Below are positions 1 to 9,364 of a stretch of 52,275 nucleotides of DNA, piece by piece. Every line of letters starts with the position of its first letter. Position 1 is the stretch's first letter. Source of the DNA: Arcobacter sp. (GTDB taxonomy: Bacteria; Campylobacterota; Campylobacteria; Campylobacterales; Arcobacteraceae); the NCBI GenBank assembly GCA_020048055.1, contig JAIFNA010000008.1:1-52275 (forward strand), written 5' to 3'. Below the pieces are notes generated by a model. The model ran no database searches and was not told the origin of the DNA. It saw only the letters and a list, made by a program, of their open reading frames with translations. A program made the translations under genes and the position numbers.

Positions 1-1059
1 ATCATTTGCAGTTGGTGTAAAACTATAAGCAACATCTTCATTTACGGAAGTACTTGGTGTCCCTGAAATAGTTGGAGCATCGTTTACATTTTTGATATTT
101 ATCGTTACTGTTTGATTTACATCGTTTGTTCCATCAGTTACTGTTGCGATAAATGTATATGATTTTTTTAAAGATTCATAATCTGGTGGTGCTTTAAATG
201 TTACAACTCCAGTTGAACTATCAATATCAAAATTTGTAGTGTCGTCTATACTATAGATTAAAGTTGCATTATCATCAACTGAATCGATATCAATTGCATT
301 TGCTTGGTTTTCATCTACCAATGATGTAATTGAAGAGATAAACACTGGTTTCATATTGGTGATTGTCGCATTTACGATTGTATTATTAATAGCAACAGTT
401 ATGTTTGTATCATAGTATTTTAAATTTGTAGCATTTTTGATACTTTGTGCGAGTGATTGAAAACTATTTGCACTATTCTGGTAAGTGGAAGTTCCATATG
501 CCATTGCATTAATCTTGTCTATCATTTGAAAGATAGTCAAACTTTTAACAAATTCATCAGGATTAATATCTTTATTTGCAACCAAGTCAGCAATCAACTT
601 AGCTGTATCATTAGAATCTATAAAACTTGCTATTTTACTTTTTGCATCTTCTAAAGTTGTTTTTGCTATAGCTTTGTAATCGCTTACAAGTGTATTTAAA
701 CTTGAAAGTATCACTTGATGATTTAAATCTGTATTAGTAGCTATATTTTTAACAATATAAGGAAAAGACTGGTTTGTATCAGAATCACTTCCGCCATAAG
801 CTATGATAACCATTTCATCAGTTGGTATTACATTTGAAAAAGTAAAAGTTCCATTGTTATCCGTTGTTGTGTTTAGTTCACCAGACTCACAAGTATTATT
901 GAAGTTTGTATCAATACAAACAGTTGCTCCTGCTATATAATTATCTACGACCTTACCAGTAATTGCTTCATTATCATTAGCTCCTCCACTTCCACCTCCA
1001 CAAGCGGTTAGAAAAAGTGAAAAAATAACAATAAATACAATATTGATAGTTTTAGCCAT
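1..1059 (-). CDS. Cadherin-domain lipoprotein, partial (C-terminus off the left edge)
   Basis: An open frame of 353 codons runs from an ATG at 1057-1059 to the window edge without a stop. The start is preceded by an AGGAAA Shine-Dalgarno sequence. The N-terminus is a lipoprotein signal peptide: hydrophobic core, then a lipobox LTAC followed by GGGSGG, so it should be lipid-anchored, probably in the outer membrane. Next comes a short beta domain with a D-x-N-x-N-x-x-C-E-x-G-E segment resembling a calcium loop. A helical stretch follows, then a cadherin-like domain (an LVDEN-type start, a 'FDIDSSTGVVTF' core, closing with NVNDAP). A further repeat begins after that linker, so the full protein may be much longer. 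Function is not known; cadherin-like lipoproteins of this kind are usually surface proteins involved in adhesion. The family assignment is from motifs only. Confidence 0.8.
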   Translation of the reverse strand, partial: MAKTINIVFIVIFSLFLTACGGGSGGANDNEAITGKVVDNYIAGATVCIDTNFNNTCESGELNTTTDNNGTFTFSNVIPTDEMVIIAYGGSDSDTNQSFPYIVKNIATNTDLNHQVILSSLNTLVSDYKAIAKTTLEDAKSKIASFIDSNDTAKLIADLVANKDINPDEFVKSLTIFQMIDKINAMAYGTSTYQNSANSFQSLAQSIKNATNLKYYDTNITVAINNTIVNATITNMKPVFISSITSLVDENQANAIDIDSVDDNATLIYSIDDTTNFDIDSSTGVVTFKAPPDYESLKKSYTFIATVTDGTNDVNQTVTINIKNVNDAPTISGTPSTSVNEDVAYSFTPTAND

Positions 1060-1122
1060 AACAATTTCCTAAACTTAATTAGTTGAATTATCACTAAACA
1101 ATTCTTAATATTAGATTAATTA

Positions 1123-1866
1123 TTAAAAGCCGAAGTGGAAAAACTCTCTTGGCTCCCTTGCTTCAAATTCATAATCAAAAATTTTAGTAATTTTACTGTG
1201 CAACATTACCCTTTGAACTTGTGTTGATGGACGACCATATTGCAAATCACCAACTATTGGAAATCCTGCGTGTTGCAGATGGACTCTTATTTGATGAGTT
1301 CTTCCATGTTCAATCACAACTTGTATTTTTGATTTATTACCTTCAACCAAATATGGAGTAACAATCGTTAGTGCTGGCTTACCTTTTACAACATCGATTT
1401 TACTTTTTGCACTTTGTCCTTTGATTGTCAAAATTGGTAAGTCAACTTTAAATTCATCAATAACTTTACCCTCAACAATAGCGACATACTCTTTATACAC
1501 ACGGTTTGCCATAAACTCTTTTATAGCTTTTCCTCTAAACTCTTCATTTTTGGCCAAAAGCATCACACCACTTGTTTCCCTATCGAGTCTGTTTAACAAC
1601 TTGTATTCTTTAAAAATATCTTCAACTTCAAAAGCATTCACATAAGCTGGTTTATCAACAGCTAAAATATCATCATCTTGAAAAATAATTTTTATTTGTG
1701 GAATCTCTTTTATTTTAAAATTACTTTTATCAGATATTTCACCCCTAGCAACTAAAAGTTTTTTTCCCTCAACTGTTACCACACCTTTGTCTATAAGCTC
1801 TTTTGCCTTATTATTTGATATTCCCTCTTGAATCGCCAAGAGTTTATATGCCTTATCTTTTCCCAT
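1123..1866 (-). CDS. RluA-family pseudouridine synthase
   Basis: This 247-residue protein should isomerise uridine to pseudouridine in rRNA or tRNA. The N-terminal ~50 residues look like an S4 RNA-binding domain (NNKAKELIDKGVVTVEGK). The catalytic domain has the conserved RLD motif with its catalytic Asp (LNRLDRETSG), followed by VYKEYVAIVEG and the conserved HGRTHQIRVHL stretch. It is the last of five co-directional genes (glyQ, nif3-like, zinc ribbon, waaA, this gene), the same order as I recall around Cj0704-Cj0708 of Campylobacter jejuni. Start: ATG at 1866 behind AAGGAAAAA. The family is certain; the exact modified site (RluA, RluC or RluD type) cannot be assigned from sequence. Confidence 0.9.
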   Translation of the reverse strand: MGKDKAYKLLAIQEGISNNKAKELIDKGVVTVEGKKLLVARGEISDKSNFKIKEIPQIKIIFQDDDILAVDKPAYVNAFEVEDIFKEYKLLNRLDRETSGVMLLAKNEEFRGKAIKEFMANRVYKEYVAIVEGKVIDEFKVDLPILTIKGQSAKSKIDVVKGKPALTIVTPYLVEGNKSKIQVVIEHGRTHQIRVHLQHAGFPIVGDLQYGRPSTQVQRVMLHSKITKIFDYEFEAREPREFFHFGF

Positions 1867-1893
1867 ATTTTTTTCCTTTTTCCTTTTGTATCT

Positions 1894-3039
1894 TTAGAGA
1901 TTTGCAATACATTTTATTATTGGCTCAATATCGCCAACTTCACCTATTGATGCATTATTTAATGTTGGAATTTTATCCAAATGAAGTTTTAATTCATCAG
2001 CTTCTATTAAATAAAAATCATTAACAGCTTCAAAAAGTGATTTTTGGTTGAATATCACTTTTCCACTTATTAGCTTACACCCAAAAAAAGCGGGCTCAAT
2101 TGGATTATGCCCACCTGCTGTATTTATAAAACTACCACCCAAAATAACAACATCACTAATCGCATAAATATTATTCAGCTCACCCATAACATCAACCAAA
2201 ACTATATCGCTTTTAAAATCAGCTTTTTCGCTCCATTTATGAAAAGTTAATTTGGTATTTAGGCACTTATCTTCTATCATTTGATAAACAGATAAAAATC
2301 GTTCAGGATGTCTAGGGACAATAACTAGTCGCCCTTGATTTCTATCCCAACTATCCAAAATCAGTTTCTCTTCCCTCTCATGGGTACTGCCAGCCGTTAT
2401 CAAAGTCCCATTTGGTTTTTCTATATTTTTTGTTATTTTTGGAAGATTTACAAGTTTAATATTACCAATAACTTCAATATTTTTACCGCCCAATAAAGCC
2501 AATCTCTCTTTGTCAAGTTCGCTTTGTGCGAAAATAGCATCAATATTTTCAAAGATATGTTTATAAAAAAACGAAAATCTTTTATAAGATGAGTATGATT
2601 TATCATTTATCCTAGCGTTAATCAAATATGTCTTAGCACCCTTGCTTTTTGCTACTAAAAAAAGCATATACCAAAGTTCAGCTTCCATAACAAAAAGAGC
2701 CTTTTGTTTCCTAATCCAAAAAGGTAAAAATATCTCAAAAGGCAAATATTTAAGATTTTTTGTTAACTTTATCCCCTCTTCATACCCAGTATTTGTGATA
2801 ACAGAAAGTGCCAAATCATCACTATTAAATCTTTCAAAAATTGGTTTTAATGCTCTTGTTTCACCCATTGAACAGCTGTGAAACCAAATCTTATTTTGTG
2901 GTAATTTAGTGTTATTTTTCAAAAAAAATTTTGCTGGGATTGCGTTGCGATATTTATCTTTTCTTGATTTAATTAAAAGATACGGAAGTGAAACGATATA
3001 TAATAGTAAGGCAATTAAAAAATAAAGATATTTAAACAT
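1894..3039 (-). CDS. waaA: 3-deoxy-D-manno-octulosonic acid (Kdo) transferase
   Basis: WaaA (KdtA) transfers Kdo from CMP-Kdo onto lipid A precursor at the inner face of the cytoplasmic membrane, the first step of LPS inner core assembly. The 381-residue protein begins with a hydrophobic anchor (about residues 3-23). It then has the GT30 glycosyltransferase signatures: HSCSMGE (acceptor side), VIGNIK, TAGSTHEREE, VPRHPER, and GGHNPIEPA at 309-317 (nucleotide-sugar side). Length fits the short epsilonproteobacterial form. It lies 27 bases upstream of the pseudouridine synthase gene. No Shine-Dalgarno sequence is visible before the ATG; instead a 9-bp hairpin (3046-3067) ends six bases upstream of it, which may affect its translation. 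Confidence 0.95.
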   Translation of the reverse strand: MFKYLYFLIALLLYIVSLPYLLIKSRKDKYRNAIPAKFFLKNNTKLPQNKIWFHSCSMGETRALKPIFERFNSDDLALSVITNTGYEEGIKLTKNLKYLPFEIFLPFWIRKQKALFVMEAELWYMLFLVAKSKGAKTYLINARINDKSYSSYKRFSFFYKHIFENIDAIFAQSELDKERLALLGGKNIEVIGNIKLVNLPKITKNIEKPNGTLITAGSTHEREEKLILDSWDRNQGRLVIVPRHPERFLSVYQMIEDKCLNTKLTFHKWSEKADFKSDIVLVDVMGELNNIYAISDVVILGGSFINTAGGHNPIEPAFFGCKLISGKVIFNQKSLFEAVNDFYLIEADELKLHLDKIPTLNNASIGEVGDIEPIIKCIANL

Positions 3040-3045
3040 AATTAA

Positions 3046-3067
3046 TTTTGGGTGGAATCACCCAAAA
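3046..3067 (-). terminator. Hairpin between the zinc ribbon gene and waaA
   Basis: A perfect 9-bp inverted repeat (TTTTGGGTG / CACCCAAAA) with a 4-base loop lies in the 37-base gap between the zinc ribbon stop and the waaA start. On the transcribed minus strand it is followed by TTAATT and then the waaA ATG. There is no good U-tract, so full termination is unlikely. It could be an attenuator, an mRNA processing or stability element, or a structure controlling waaA initiation. Confidence 0.5.
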
Positions 3068-3076
3068 ATAGTTTTT

Positions 3077-3796
3077 TTATTCTGCTACTTCAGTAAGAGA
3101 TTTATAAACAATTCTTCCACAATGTGGGCAAGTAAATATCTCTTCAGTCACTAAAAAATCACTATAAGCTCGATTTGTAAGTTTCATATGACAACCATAG
3201 CATGCTTGATTTTTAAGCTCGACAACAGCTGTATTTCCAGCCCATCTTTTGATTTTTTCATAAAAAGATAAAATTTTTCCATCTATTTTTTCAACAAGTT
3301 CTGATTTCTCTTTATAAACAACTTCTCTTTTAACTTCAAGTTCTTCAATATTTTTAGAAATTGCAATTCTAAGTTCTTCTACATCGCTCTCTTCAGTAGC
3401 CAATTCATTTTTTAGTTCATCTAAAGCGCTCTCTTTTGATGTAACAATTCCATCAAGTCTTACGATTTCATTGTTTGCAAATGCAACTTGCTCTTTTGCA
3501 ATCTCCTCTTCAAGTTGAAGTGCTTTTGCCTCTTTTTCGTTTTTCACAATGTCATATTTAGCATTAATCTCTTTTAATTTTTCAGCCAAATCTTTAAGAT
3601 GAATATCATTTTTCATCCTTTTACTTTTTGCATCCTCAATCTCTAATGAGATTTTGTTAATTTTTCCACCAAGTTCATCAACAGTTTTTAAAAACACATT
3701 TAATTTATCATTTTGTGTTTTTATTTGTGGGTCAAATCCTACAATTTCTTTATCAAATTTTGATAACTTTACAAGTTGCTCTAAATGCTTATTCAA
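3077..3796 (-). CDS. Coiled-coil zinc ribbon protein (C4-type, CT398/HP0958-like)
   Basis: This 239-residue protein has a long charged helical N-terminal part, predicted coiled coil over about residues 10-175. A C-terminal zinc ribbon follows with four cysteines as two CxxC pairs (C199, C202, C223, C226). The architecture matches the C4-type zinc ribbon family that includes Helicobacter pylori HP0958 (FlgZ). By my recollection HP0958 acts on RpoN stability and flagellin mRNA, so a regulatory or RNA-binding role in flagellar gene expression is possible here, but that is inference from the family. It starts 12 bases after the nif3-like gene and sits in the glyQ-waaA operon, an order conserved in Campylobacter. 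Confidence 0.85.
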   Translation of the reverse strand: MNKHLEQLVKLSKFDKEIVGFDPQIKTQNDKLNVFLKTVDELGGKINKISLEIEDAKSKRMKNDIHLKDLAEKLKEINAKYDIVKNEKEAKALQLEEEIAKEQVAFANNEIVRLDGIVTSKESALDELKNELATEESDVEELRIAISKNIEELEVKREVVYKEKSELVEKIDGKILSFYEKIKRWAGNTAVVELKNQACYGCHMKLTNRAYSDFLVTEEIFTCPHCGRIVYKSLTEVAE

Positions 3797-3808
3797 TTTT
3801 GTTCCTTT

Positions 3809-4543
3809 TTATACATATTCAAATGGGTTTTGATTTTCACCCATTATAGCTTGTATTTTATTTATTTTCAAATATTTTTCCAAAAGTGCGTAAACCAAGG
3901 TATTGAAATAAACTTCACTTTCATAATGTCCTATCTCAATAAGTGAGATATTTCGAAGTTTTGCTTCCATGGCATCGTGGTATTTAATGTCACCAGTCAA
4001 AAAAACATCAGTTTTTACAAAAGGTAAAAGCGACATTCCGCTCCCAGTTGTAAGTGAAAATGATTTTATATTCTGATGACATTTCACAACTTTTTTAAAC
4101 TTTAAACCCAATTTATTTTGAACCAAAATACAAAAATCATCGAACCCCATATCAAATTTACTGCTCAATAAAAAATCGCTTTCATCCTCAACTTTAAAGC
4201 CCAAAACTTTCTCCATAACAAAACGATTTAGATGTGTTTTATCAATATTTGTATGCATTGAGATAAGTTTAATATCATTTTTTATTATTATTTGGAGAAG
4301 TTTTGTTGTGTAGCTATCGTAGTTTATACTTTTTAAACCGCCAAAAATTAGTGGATGGTGGGTGATAATAAGTGAATTTTGTGAAACTGTTTCTAAAAAA
4401 TCAATATCTAAATCAAGTGATATATAGACTGATTCAAATTTATCTTCCATATTGCCAACTATAAGTCCACTATTATCCCATTTTTCTTGAAGATTAAATG
4501 GGGAAACGCTATCCAAAAAATCGTAAATCTCTTTAATTTTCAC
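3809..4543 (-). CDS. Nif3-like dinuclear metal centre protein
   Basis: This is a 244-residue member of the Nif3/YbgI family, hexameric ring proteins with a two-metal site whose biological reaction is still unsettled (often labelled GTP cyclohydrolase I type 2 homologue). Family signatures visible are WDNSGLIVG near the N-terminus, the metal-binding ITHHPLIFGG, MHTNIDK, LTGDIKYHDA and the C-terminal IEIGHYESE. It lacks the middle insertion found in the long ~370-residue forms. The start is a GTG that overlaps the TAG stop of glyQ by one base (TAGTG), so it is probably translated by coupling to glyQ. Confidence 0.9.
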   Translation of the reverse strand: MKIKEIYDFLDSVSPFNLQEKWDNSGLIVGNMEDKFESVYISLDLDIDFLETVSQNSLIITHHPLIFGGLKSINYDSYTTKLLQIIIKNDIKLISMHTNIDKTHLNRFVMEKVLGFKVEDESDFLLSSKFDMGFDDFCILVQNKLGLKFKKVVKCHQNIKSFSLTTGSGMSLLPFVKTDVFLTGDIKYHDAMEAKLRNISLIEIGHYESEVYFNTLVYALLEKYLKINKIQAIMGENQNPFEYV

Positions 4544-5433
4544 TATTTTTTACCGGCCCATTCTAATCTTTTGTTTCTCATCTCCTCTTGGGCTTTGTAC
4601 AAAGTTGCACACCCCAGAGAAAGCTCCCTTACTTTTAGAATATAATTTTGTCTTTCAGTTACAGAAATTGCTTTTCTTGCATCCAGTGTGTTAAAAGTAT
4701 GACTAGCGAGCATACATTGATCATAAGCAGGCAATGGCAATTCATTCTCCAAACAAAGCTTGCATTCTTTTGTATAATCTTCAAAATGTCTAAAAAGCAT
4801 CTCGGTAGTTGCTACTTCAAAATTGTACTTAGAGAATTCAACTTCCCCTTCAAAATGTATATCTTTATAAGTTGTTTTTCCGAAAGTGTTTTCGTTCCAA
4901 ACAATATCAAAAACATTGTCAACATTTTGCAAATACATAGCAAGTCGCTCTGTTCCATAAGTTATCTCAACAGCAACAGGCTCACAAGCAATCCCCCCAA
5001 CTTGCTGAAAATATGTAAATTGTGTAACCTCCATACCATCAAGCCAAACTTCCCAACCTAGCCCCCAAGCACCCAAAGTTGGTGATTCCCAATTGTCTTC
5101 AACAAATCTAATATCGTGTTTACTTAAATCGAGTCCCAAAAACTCTAAGGATTGCAGATATAAATCTTGAATATTCTCAAGACTTGGTTTTATTAGAACT
5201 TGAAACTGGTAATAACTCCCTAATCTATTTGGATTTTCCCCATATCTTCCATCAGTTGGTCGTCTTGAAGGCGCCACATAAGCAACACTCCATGGACGAT
5301 TATCAAGACTTCGTAGAAGTGTTGCTGGGTGAAATGTCCCTGCCCCCGCTGGTATATCATAGGGTTGTAAAATATTACACCCTTGATCACTCCAAAATTC
5401 TTGTAATTTTAATAAAATCTTTGAAAATGTCAT
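4543..5433 (-). CDS. glyQ: Glycyl-tRNA synthetase, alpha subunit
   Basis: GlyQ is the catalytic subunit of the bacterial alpha2-beta2 type glycyl-tRNA synthetase and charges tRNA-Gly. The 296-residue length is normal for the family. Typical stretches are the N-terminal [45 protein letters not shown] and the class II motif region around [19 protein letters not shown]. It is first in the minus-strand operon. The ATG at 5433 follows AAGGAACATAATT. glyS (beta subunit) is not in the window, as is usual in Campylobacterota where the two genes are separate. A TAAAAT -10 box at 5461-5466 probably drives it, back to back with the purL promoter. Confidence 0.97.
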   Translation of the reverse strand: MTFSKILLKLQEFWSDQGCNILQPYDIPAGAGTFHPATLLRSLDNRPWSVAYVAPSRRPTDGRYGENPNRLGSYYQFQVLIKPSLENIQDLYLQSLEFLGLDLSKHDIRFVEDNWESPTLGAWGLGWEVWLDGMEVTQFTYFQQVGGIACEPVAVEITYGTERLAMYLQNVDNVFDIVWNENTFGKTTYKDIHFEGEVEFSKYNFEVATTEMLFRHFEDYTKECKLCLENELPLPAYDQCMLASHTFNTLDARKAISVTERQNYILKVRELSLGCATLYKAQEEMRNKRLEWAGKK

Positions 5434-5453
5434 AATTATGTTCCTTTTTAAAT

Positions 5454-5501
5454 ATCGCGGATTTTACCTAAGACTAAATAACTTTTAGATAAAATCGCGA
5501 T
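5454..5501. promoter_or_regulatory. Divergent glyQ/purL promoters within a near-perfect inverted repeat
   Basis: Two TAAAAT -10 boxes lie back to back: minus strand at 5461-5466 (toward glyQ) and plus strand at 5490-5495 (toward purL). Each is followed at once by a CG-rich stretch (CCGCGA and CGCGA). The two arms (5454-5471 and 5485-5501) are inverted copies differing by one bulged G and one mismatch. The repeat may simply be two similar core promoters facing apart, or it may also be an operator for a dimeric regulator. Confidence 0.6.
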
Positions 5502-5528
5502 TATTTTATATCAAAAAAGGTACGACAA

Positions 5529-7736
5529 ATGAGCGAAAAAACACCATTAGAGATTGCATTAGCACACTCTTTAACAAAAGATGAATTTGAGACAATAGTC
5601 CATATGCTAGGACGAAATCCGAACTATACAGAAATAGGTATCATCTCAGCTATGTGGAGTGAGCATTGCTCTTATAAATCAAGTAAAAAGTACCTTAATG
5701 GCTTTCCAACTAAAGCTCCATGGGTAATTCAAGGTCCAGGGGAAAATGCTGGGGTTATAGATATTGGAGATGGTTATGCAGCTGTATTTAAAATGGAATC
5801 ACACAATCATCCAAGTTTTATCGAGCCTTATCAAGGGGCAGCAACTGGAGTTGGTGGGATTTTAAGAGATGTATTTACAATGGGAGCAAGACCTATTGCG
5901 AATATGAATCTTATCCAGTTTGCCGGAATTGAAGGGACAAGTGAAACTGCAAAAAAACACAGATATTTACTTAGGGGCGTAGTTGCTGGAATTGGTGGAT
6001 ATGGAAACTGTATGGGAGTTCCAACTATTGGAGGTCAAACAAATTTTGAAGAGTGTTATGCTGGGAATAACCTTGTAAATGCCTTTACATTAGGTTTAGT
6101 AAAAACTGATGAGATTTTTCTAGGAAAAGCTGAAGGTATTGGAAATCCAGTTATGTATGTTGGAAGCAAAACTGGAAGAGATGGGCTTGGTGGAGCCGTA
6201 ATGTCGAGCTGTGCATTTGATGAAGATAGTGAAAGTAAACGTCCAACAGTTCAAGTTGGAGACCCATTTACAGAGAAACTGTTACTTGAGGCTTGTTTAG
6301 AATTATTTAAAAAAGATTTAATCATCGGTATTCAAGATATGGGAGCGGCTGGACTTACAAGTTCATCTTTTGAGATGGCAGGAAGAAGTGGAAGTGGTAT
6401 GATTATGCACCTTGACAAAGTTCCAGCTCGTGAAGAGGGGATGACTCCTTATGACTTTATGCTTAGTGAGTCTCAAGAAAGAATGCTTATTTGTGCTAAA
6501 AAAGGTTGTGAACAAGCAATTATTGATATATTTACTAAATGGGAATTGTCGGTTGCTGTTATTGGTGAAGTTACAAATACTGGACATATGGAACTCTTTT
6601 GGCATGGGGAAAAATGTGCAGATATTCCAATCCAACCACTTAGTGAAGAGGCACCTATTTTAGATAGACCAGTCAAAGAACCTGAATATTTAAAAACAAT
6701 CAAAGATATTGTCCTTCTTGAAAATATCTCTAATCAAGAAGCTTTTGATATTATGTTTAGCGATATTGAAGTTGTTGATAAATCATGGATATATAGTCAA
6801 TATGATTCAATGGTACAAACAAACACAATCAAAGGTCCAGGTAAACTTGATGGAAGTGTTATTCGTATCAAAGAAACCGGAAAAGCTCTAGCAATGAGTG
6901 CTGATTGTAACACTAGACTTTGCTATATTAACCCAGAATTAGGAGCTGCTGCTGCTGTTATGGAGGCTGGGCGAAATGTAGCTATGACTGGCGCTAGACC
7001 TTTAGCTATTACAGATTGTCTTAACTTTGGAAACCCACAAAATCCTGAAGTTATGTGGCAATTTATGATGTCATGCGAGGGGATAAAAAAAGCGTGTAAA
7101 GAGCTAAATACACCAGTAATTGGTGGAAATGTTTCACTTTACAATGAAACAAATGGTGTTGGCGTATTTCCTACCCCAGCGATTGCTACTGTTGGATTAA
7201 ATGATGATATGAATAAAGTGCTACCATCTTGTATCCAAAAAAGTGGTAGCACTTTATATATTTTAGGTGAAACAAAAGCTGAATTTGGTGGAAGTTTGTA
7301 TATGAAAAAAATGTATGAAAAGGTAGCTGGAACACATCCTGAAGTAAATTTCGCCAAAGAACTAGCACTTTGGGATTTTGTAATTGAAGCAAATAAAGCT
7401 GGTTTGCTACAAAGTGCAAAAGATATAAATGTTGGTGGAATAGCAATAAGTGGTGCTAAAATGTCAGTTGTAGGGAATATTGGTATTGAGATTACAATTC
7501 CATTGCAAGATACAAAAAATATTTTTTCTGAATCTTTAAGTAGAGCAATTGTTGAAGTTGCTTATGATGATGAACCTGCATTTGAAACTTTTGTTGGACT
7601 TCACAATGTTGAATGCACAAAAGTTGGAAAAACAGGCGGAGATAAAATCTTCATAAATGGGATTAAAAAAGACTTAGATGAAGCTAGAAAGATCTATTTT
7701 GGAAGATTCCAAGAGATAATTGAGCAAGATTTATAA
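5529..7736 (+). CDS. purL: Phosphoribosylformylglycinamidine synthase subunit PurL
   Basis: PurL catalyses the ATP-dependent conversion of FGAR to FGAM in purine synthesis, using ammonia from PurQ in a complex with PurS. At 735 residues it is the small bacterial PurL without a fused glutaminase. Motifs include [11 protein letters not shown], the ATP/substrate loop [38 protein letters not shown] and a second half with an IENP-like domain ([28 protein letters not shown]). It is a single-gene unit on the plus strand with an AAGG ribosome site before ATG, transcribed away from glyQ. Two hairpins follow its stop. purQ and purS are not in the window. Confidence 0.97.
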   Translation: MSEKTPLEIALAHSLTKDEFETIVHMLGRNPNYTEIGIISAMWSEHCSYKSSKKYLNGFPTKAPWVIQGPGENAGVIDIGDGYAAVFKMESHNHPSFIEPYQGAATGVGGILRDVFTMGARPIANMNLIQFAGIEGTSETAKKHRYLLRGVVAGIGGYGNCMGVPTIGGQTNFEECYAGNNLVNAFTLGLVKTDEIFLGKAEGIGNPVMYVGSKTGRDGLGGAVMSSCAFDEDSESKRPTVQVGDPFTEKLLLEACLELFKKDLIIGIQDMGAAGLTSSSFEMAGRSGSGMIMHLDKVPAREEGMTPYDFMLSESQERMLICAKKGCEQAIIDIFTKWELSVAVIGEVTNTGHMELFWHGEKCADIPIQPLSEEAPILDRPVKEPEYLKTIKDIVLLENISNQEAFDIMFSDIEVVDKSWIYSQYDSMVQTNTIKGPGKLDGSVIRIKETGKALAMSADCNTRLCYINPELGAAAAVMEAGRNVAMTGARPLAITDCLNFGNPQNPEVMWQFMMSCEGIKKACKELNTPVIGGNVSLYNETNGVGVFPTPAIATVGLNDDMNKVLPSCIQKSGSTLYILGETKAEFGGSLYMKKMYEKVAGTHPEVNFAKELALWDFVIEANKAGLLQSAKDINVGGIAISGAKMSVVGNIGIEITIPLQDTKNIFSESLSRAIVEVAYDDEPAFETFVGLHNVECTKVGKTGGDKIFINGIKKDLDEARKIYFGRFQEIIEQDL

Positions 7737-7746
7737 TCTTTGCTCA
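7721..7746 (+). terminator. Hairpin overlapping the purL stop codon
   Basis: Inverted arms TGAGCAAGATT and AATCTTTGCTCA (one bulge) enclose the TAA of purL. The following bases (TTCTGTTAG) are only moderately T-rich, so it may act together with the next hairpin at 7752-7785. Confidence 0.45.
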
Positions 7747-7751
7747 TTCTG

Positions 7752-7785
7752 TTAGTGAATAAAATATCTTATTTTAACTCACTAA
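7752..7785. terminator. Bidirectional hairpin between convergent purL and the ABC binding protein gene
   Basis: Arms TTAGTGAATAAAAT and ATTTTAACTCACTAA pair with one small bulge around a 5-base loop. The position between two convergent stop codons (7736 on plus, 7803 on minus) fits a shared terminator. The stem is AT-rich and lacks a long U-tract, so strength is uncertain. Confidence 0.5.
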
Positions 7786-7802
7786 TCTCCGCACCTACAC
7801 CC

Positions 7803-9338
7803 TTACTCCTCAATTCTCCACTGATTTTTATTATGTTCAATCCCAATAAGTGAATTTGATACATTTTTTACATCTTTAGAAACAGCTGTGATACTATTTG
7901 GGATATACAAAAATAGATATGGTAAATCTTTTGTAATCTCATAAAACATCTCTTTATAAAGCTTTTTCAACATCTCCATATCTGTTGTTTTTTCAGATAA
8001 TTCTATATTTCTATCAACTTTTTCATTTTGATATCCAACAAGATTAAATCCACCTTTTGTATCACTTTTGCTATGCCAAATCGCCCTAGCATCAGGCATA
8101 AGAGACATTCCCCAACCAAGCAAAACTGCATCAAATTTTTTTGGCATAACAACCGTATTTAAAAATGCCTGCCATTCTAAAACCTTAATCTTCATATCAA
8201 TATTTATTTTTTTAAACTGGTGTTGCAAAATTAGTGCCGTATTTAGCCTTGTTGGGTTTGAAGCATTTGTGTGAACTGTAAATGAAAAACGATTTTTTTC
8301 ATCAAAACCAAGCGATTTTAACAGCTCTTTAGCTTTGGTTTGATTTTGCTTTATCTCTTTTATTTCACTATTAAAAGCAAAAGTTCGTGGCAAAAAAGGA
8401 CCATTACAAACCACACCATGTTTAAAAAATAATATATCAATTATCTCTTGTTTATCAATTGCCAAACTAAGAGCTTCTCTTAATTTTTTATTTTGCCATT
8501 TTTTATTTTTTAGATTAAATCCCAAATATGTAAATGAAAAACTCTGATTTTCAAAAATTGAAAAGTTTTTATAAAAATCACTACTTAGTTGCCTATCAAC
8601 TTGCAATGGTGTGAGTCCATCAATATGGAGTTTTTTTGATTTTAAAAGATTAAAAGATGTCGTTTCATCAGGAACAAATTTATATCGTAATGTTTTGATT
8701 TTAGGTTCACCTTCATAATAATTTTTGTTTGCTTCTAGCACTATATCTGCTGAATTTTCAAATGTTTTTAATTTATAAGGACCTGTTCCTATTGGGTGTT
8801 TATTGAATTTTGAAGTCATCAAATCTTTTTCATTTTTAAGTATATGACTTGGTAAAATTCCAGTCATCCAAATATGAAGTGCTTGAAAGTAAGGCTCTTT
8901 ATAAACAACTTCTATTTCAAAATCATTTATCTTTTTTACACTTTCTATTTTTTCAAAAGTTGTTGTTAATGGGGTAAAAATATTTGGGCTATTTATGGTT
9001 TTAAATGTAAAAACAACATCATCACTTTTAAACTGAACATTATCGTGCCATAAGATATTTTCTTTTAATTTTATTCTTAATACTTTTGGCGTTATAAATT
9101 TATAACTTTTTGCCATATCACATATTACATTGCCATCTTTGTCATACTTAAATAAAGAACTAAACACTTCACTACTTATGGTGCTACTAGCGCTATCGGT
9201 TGCTAAGATTGGGTTTATTCGGCTGGGACTTGATGAGATTGAAAGATTGAGTGTATTTGATTTTAAATCTTGTAAGAAAACAATGGATAAAAATAAAATT
9301 AAAAAAAAATGGCAAGAAGATAAAAAACTTCTTGCCAT
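7803..9338 (-). CDS. Peptide-type ABC transporter substrate-binding protein (family 5)
   Basis: This is a periplasmic solute-binding protein of the DppA/OppA family (SBP_bac_5), which delivers peptides, nickel or similar ligands to an ABC importer. With the ATG at 9338 it has 511 residues and begins with a typical signal peptide (MARSFLSSCHFFLILFLSIVF). The frame also extends to a TTG at 9359, but neither start has a clear Shine-Dalgarno sequence. Family features are the SSPSRINPILATDSAS start of the mature protein, the GTGPYKL motif, KLREALSLAIDKQEII, and a C-terminal domain with LGWGMSLMPDARAIWHSK. It follows rpsI within 30 bases on the same strand and may be read from the ribosomal protein promoter. 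No permease or ATPase genes are nearby, so the ligand is unknown. Confidence 0.88.
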   Translation of the reverse strand: MARSFLSSCHFFLILFLSIVFLQDLKSNTLNLSISSSPSRINPILATDSASSTISSEVFSSLFKYDKDGNVICDMAKSYKFITPKVLRIKLKENILWHDNVQFKSDDVVFTFKTINSPNIFTPLTTTFEKIESVKKINDFEIEVVYKEPYFQALHIWMTGILPSHILKNEKDLMTSKFNKHPIGTGPYKLKTFENSADIVLEANKNYYEGEPKIKTLRYKFVPDETTSFNLLKSKKLHIDGLTPLQVDRQLSSDFYKNFSIFENQSFSFTYLGFNLKNKKWQNKKLREALSLAIDKQEIIDILFFKHGVVCNGPFLPRTFAFNSEIKEIKQNQTKAKELLKSLGFDEKNRFSFTVHTNASNPTRLNTALILQHQFKKINIDMKIKVLEWQAFLNTVVMPKKFDAVLLGWGMSLMPDARAIWHSKSDTKGGFNLVGYQNEKVDRNIELSEKTTDMEMLKKLYKEMFYEITKDLPYLFLYIPNSITAVSKDVKNVSNSLIGIEHNKNQWRIEE

Positions 9339-9364
9339 TTGAGATGATAATTTGAACAAACAGA

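Noticed and set aside
457..654. 65-codon plus-strand frame opposite the lipoprotein gene
   Set aside because: It lies wholly inside the lipoprotein coding frame, shows no domain, and has no ribosome site.
7139..7446. Minus-strand frames inside purL
   Set aside because: purL is complete and well conserved through this region; the reverse frames are chance openings.
9339..9359. TTG at 9359 as the start of the ABC binding protein
   Set aside because: The ATG at 9338 gives a standard signal peptide; the TTG adds seven residues and has no ribosome site. It cannot be fully excluded.
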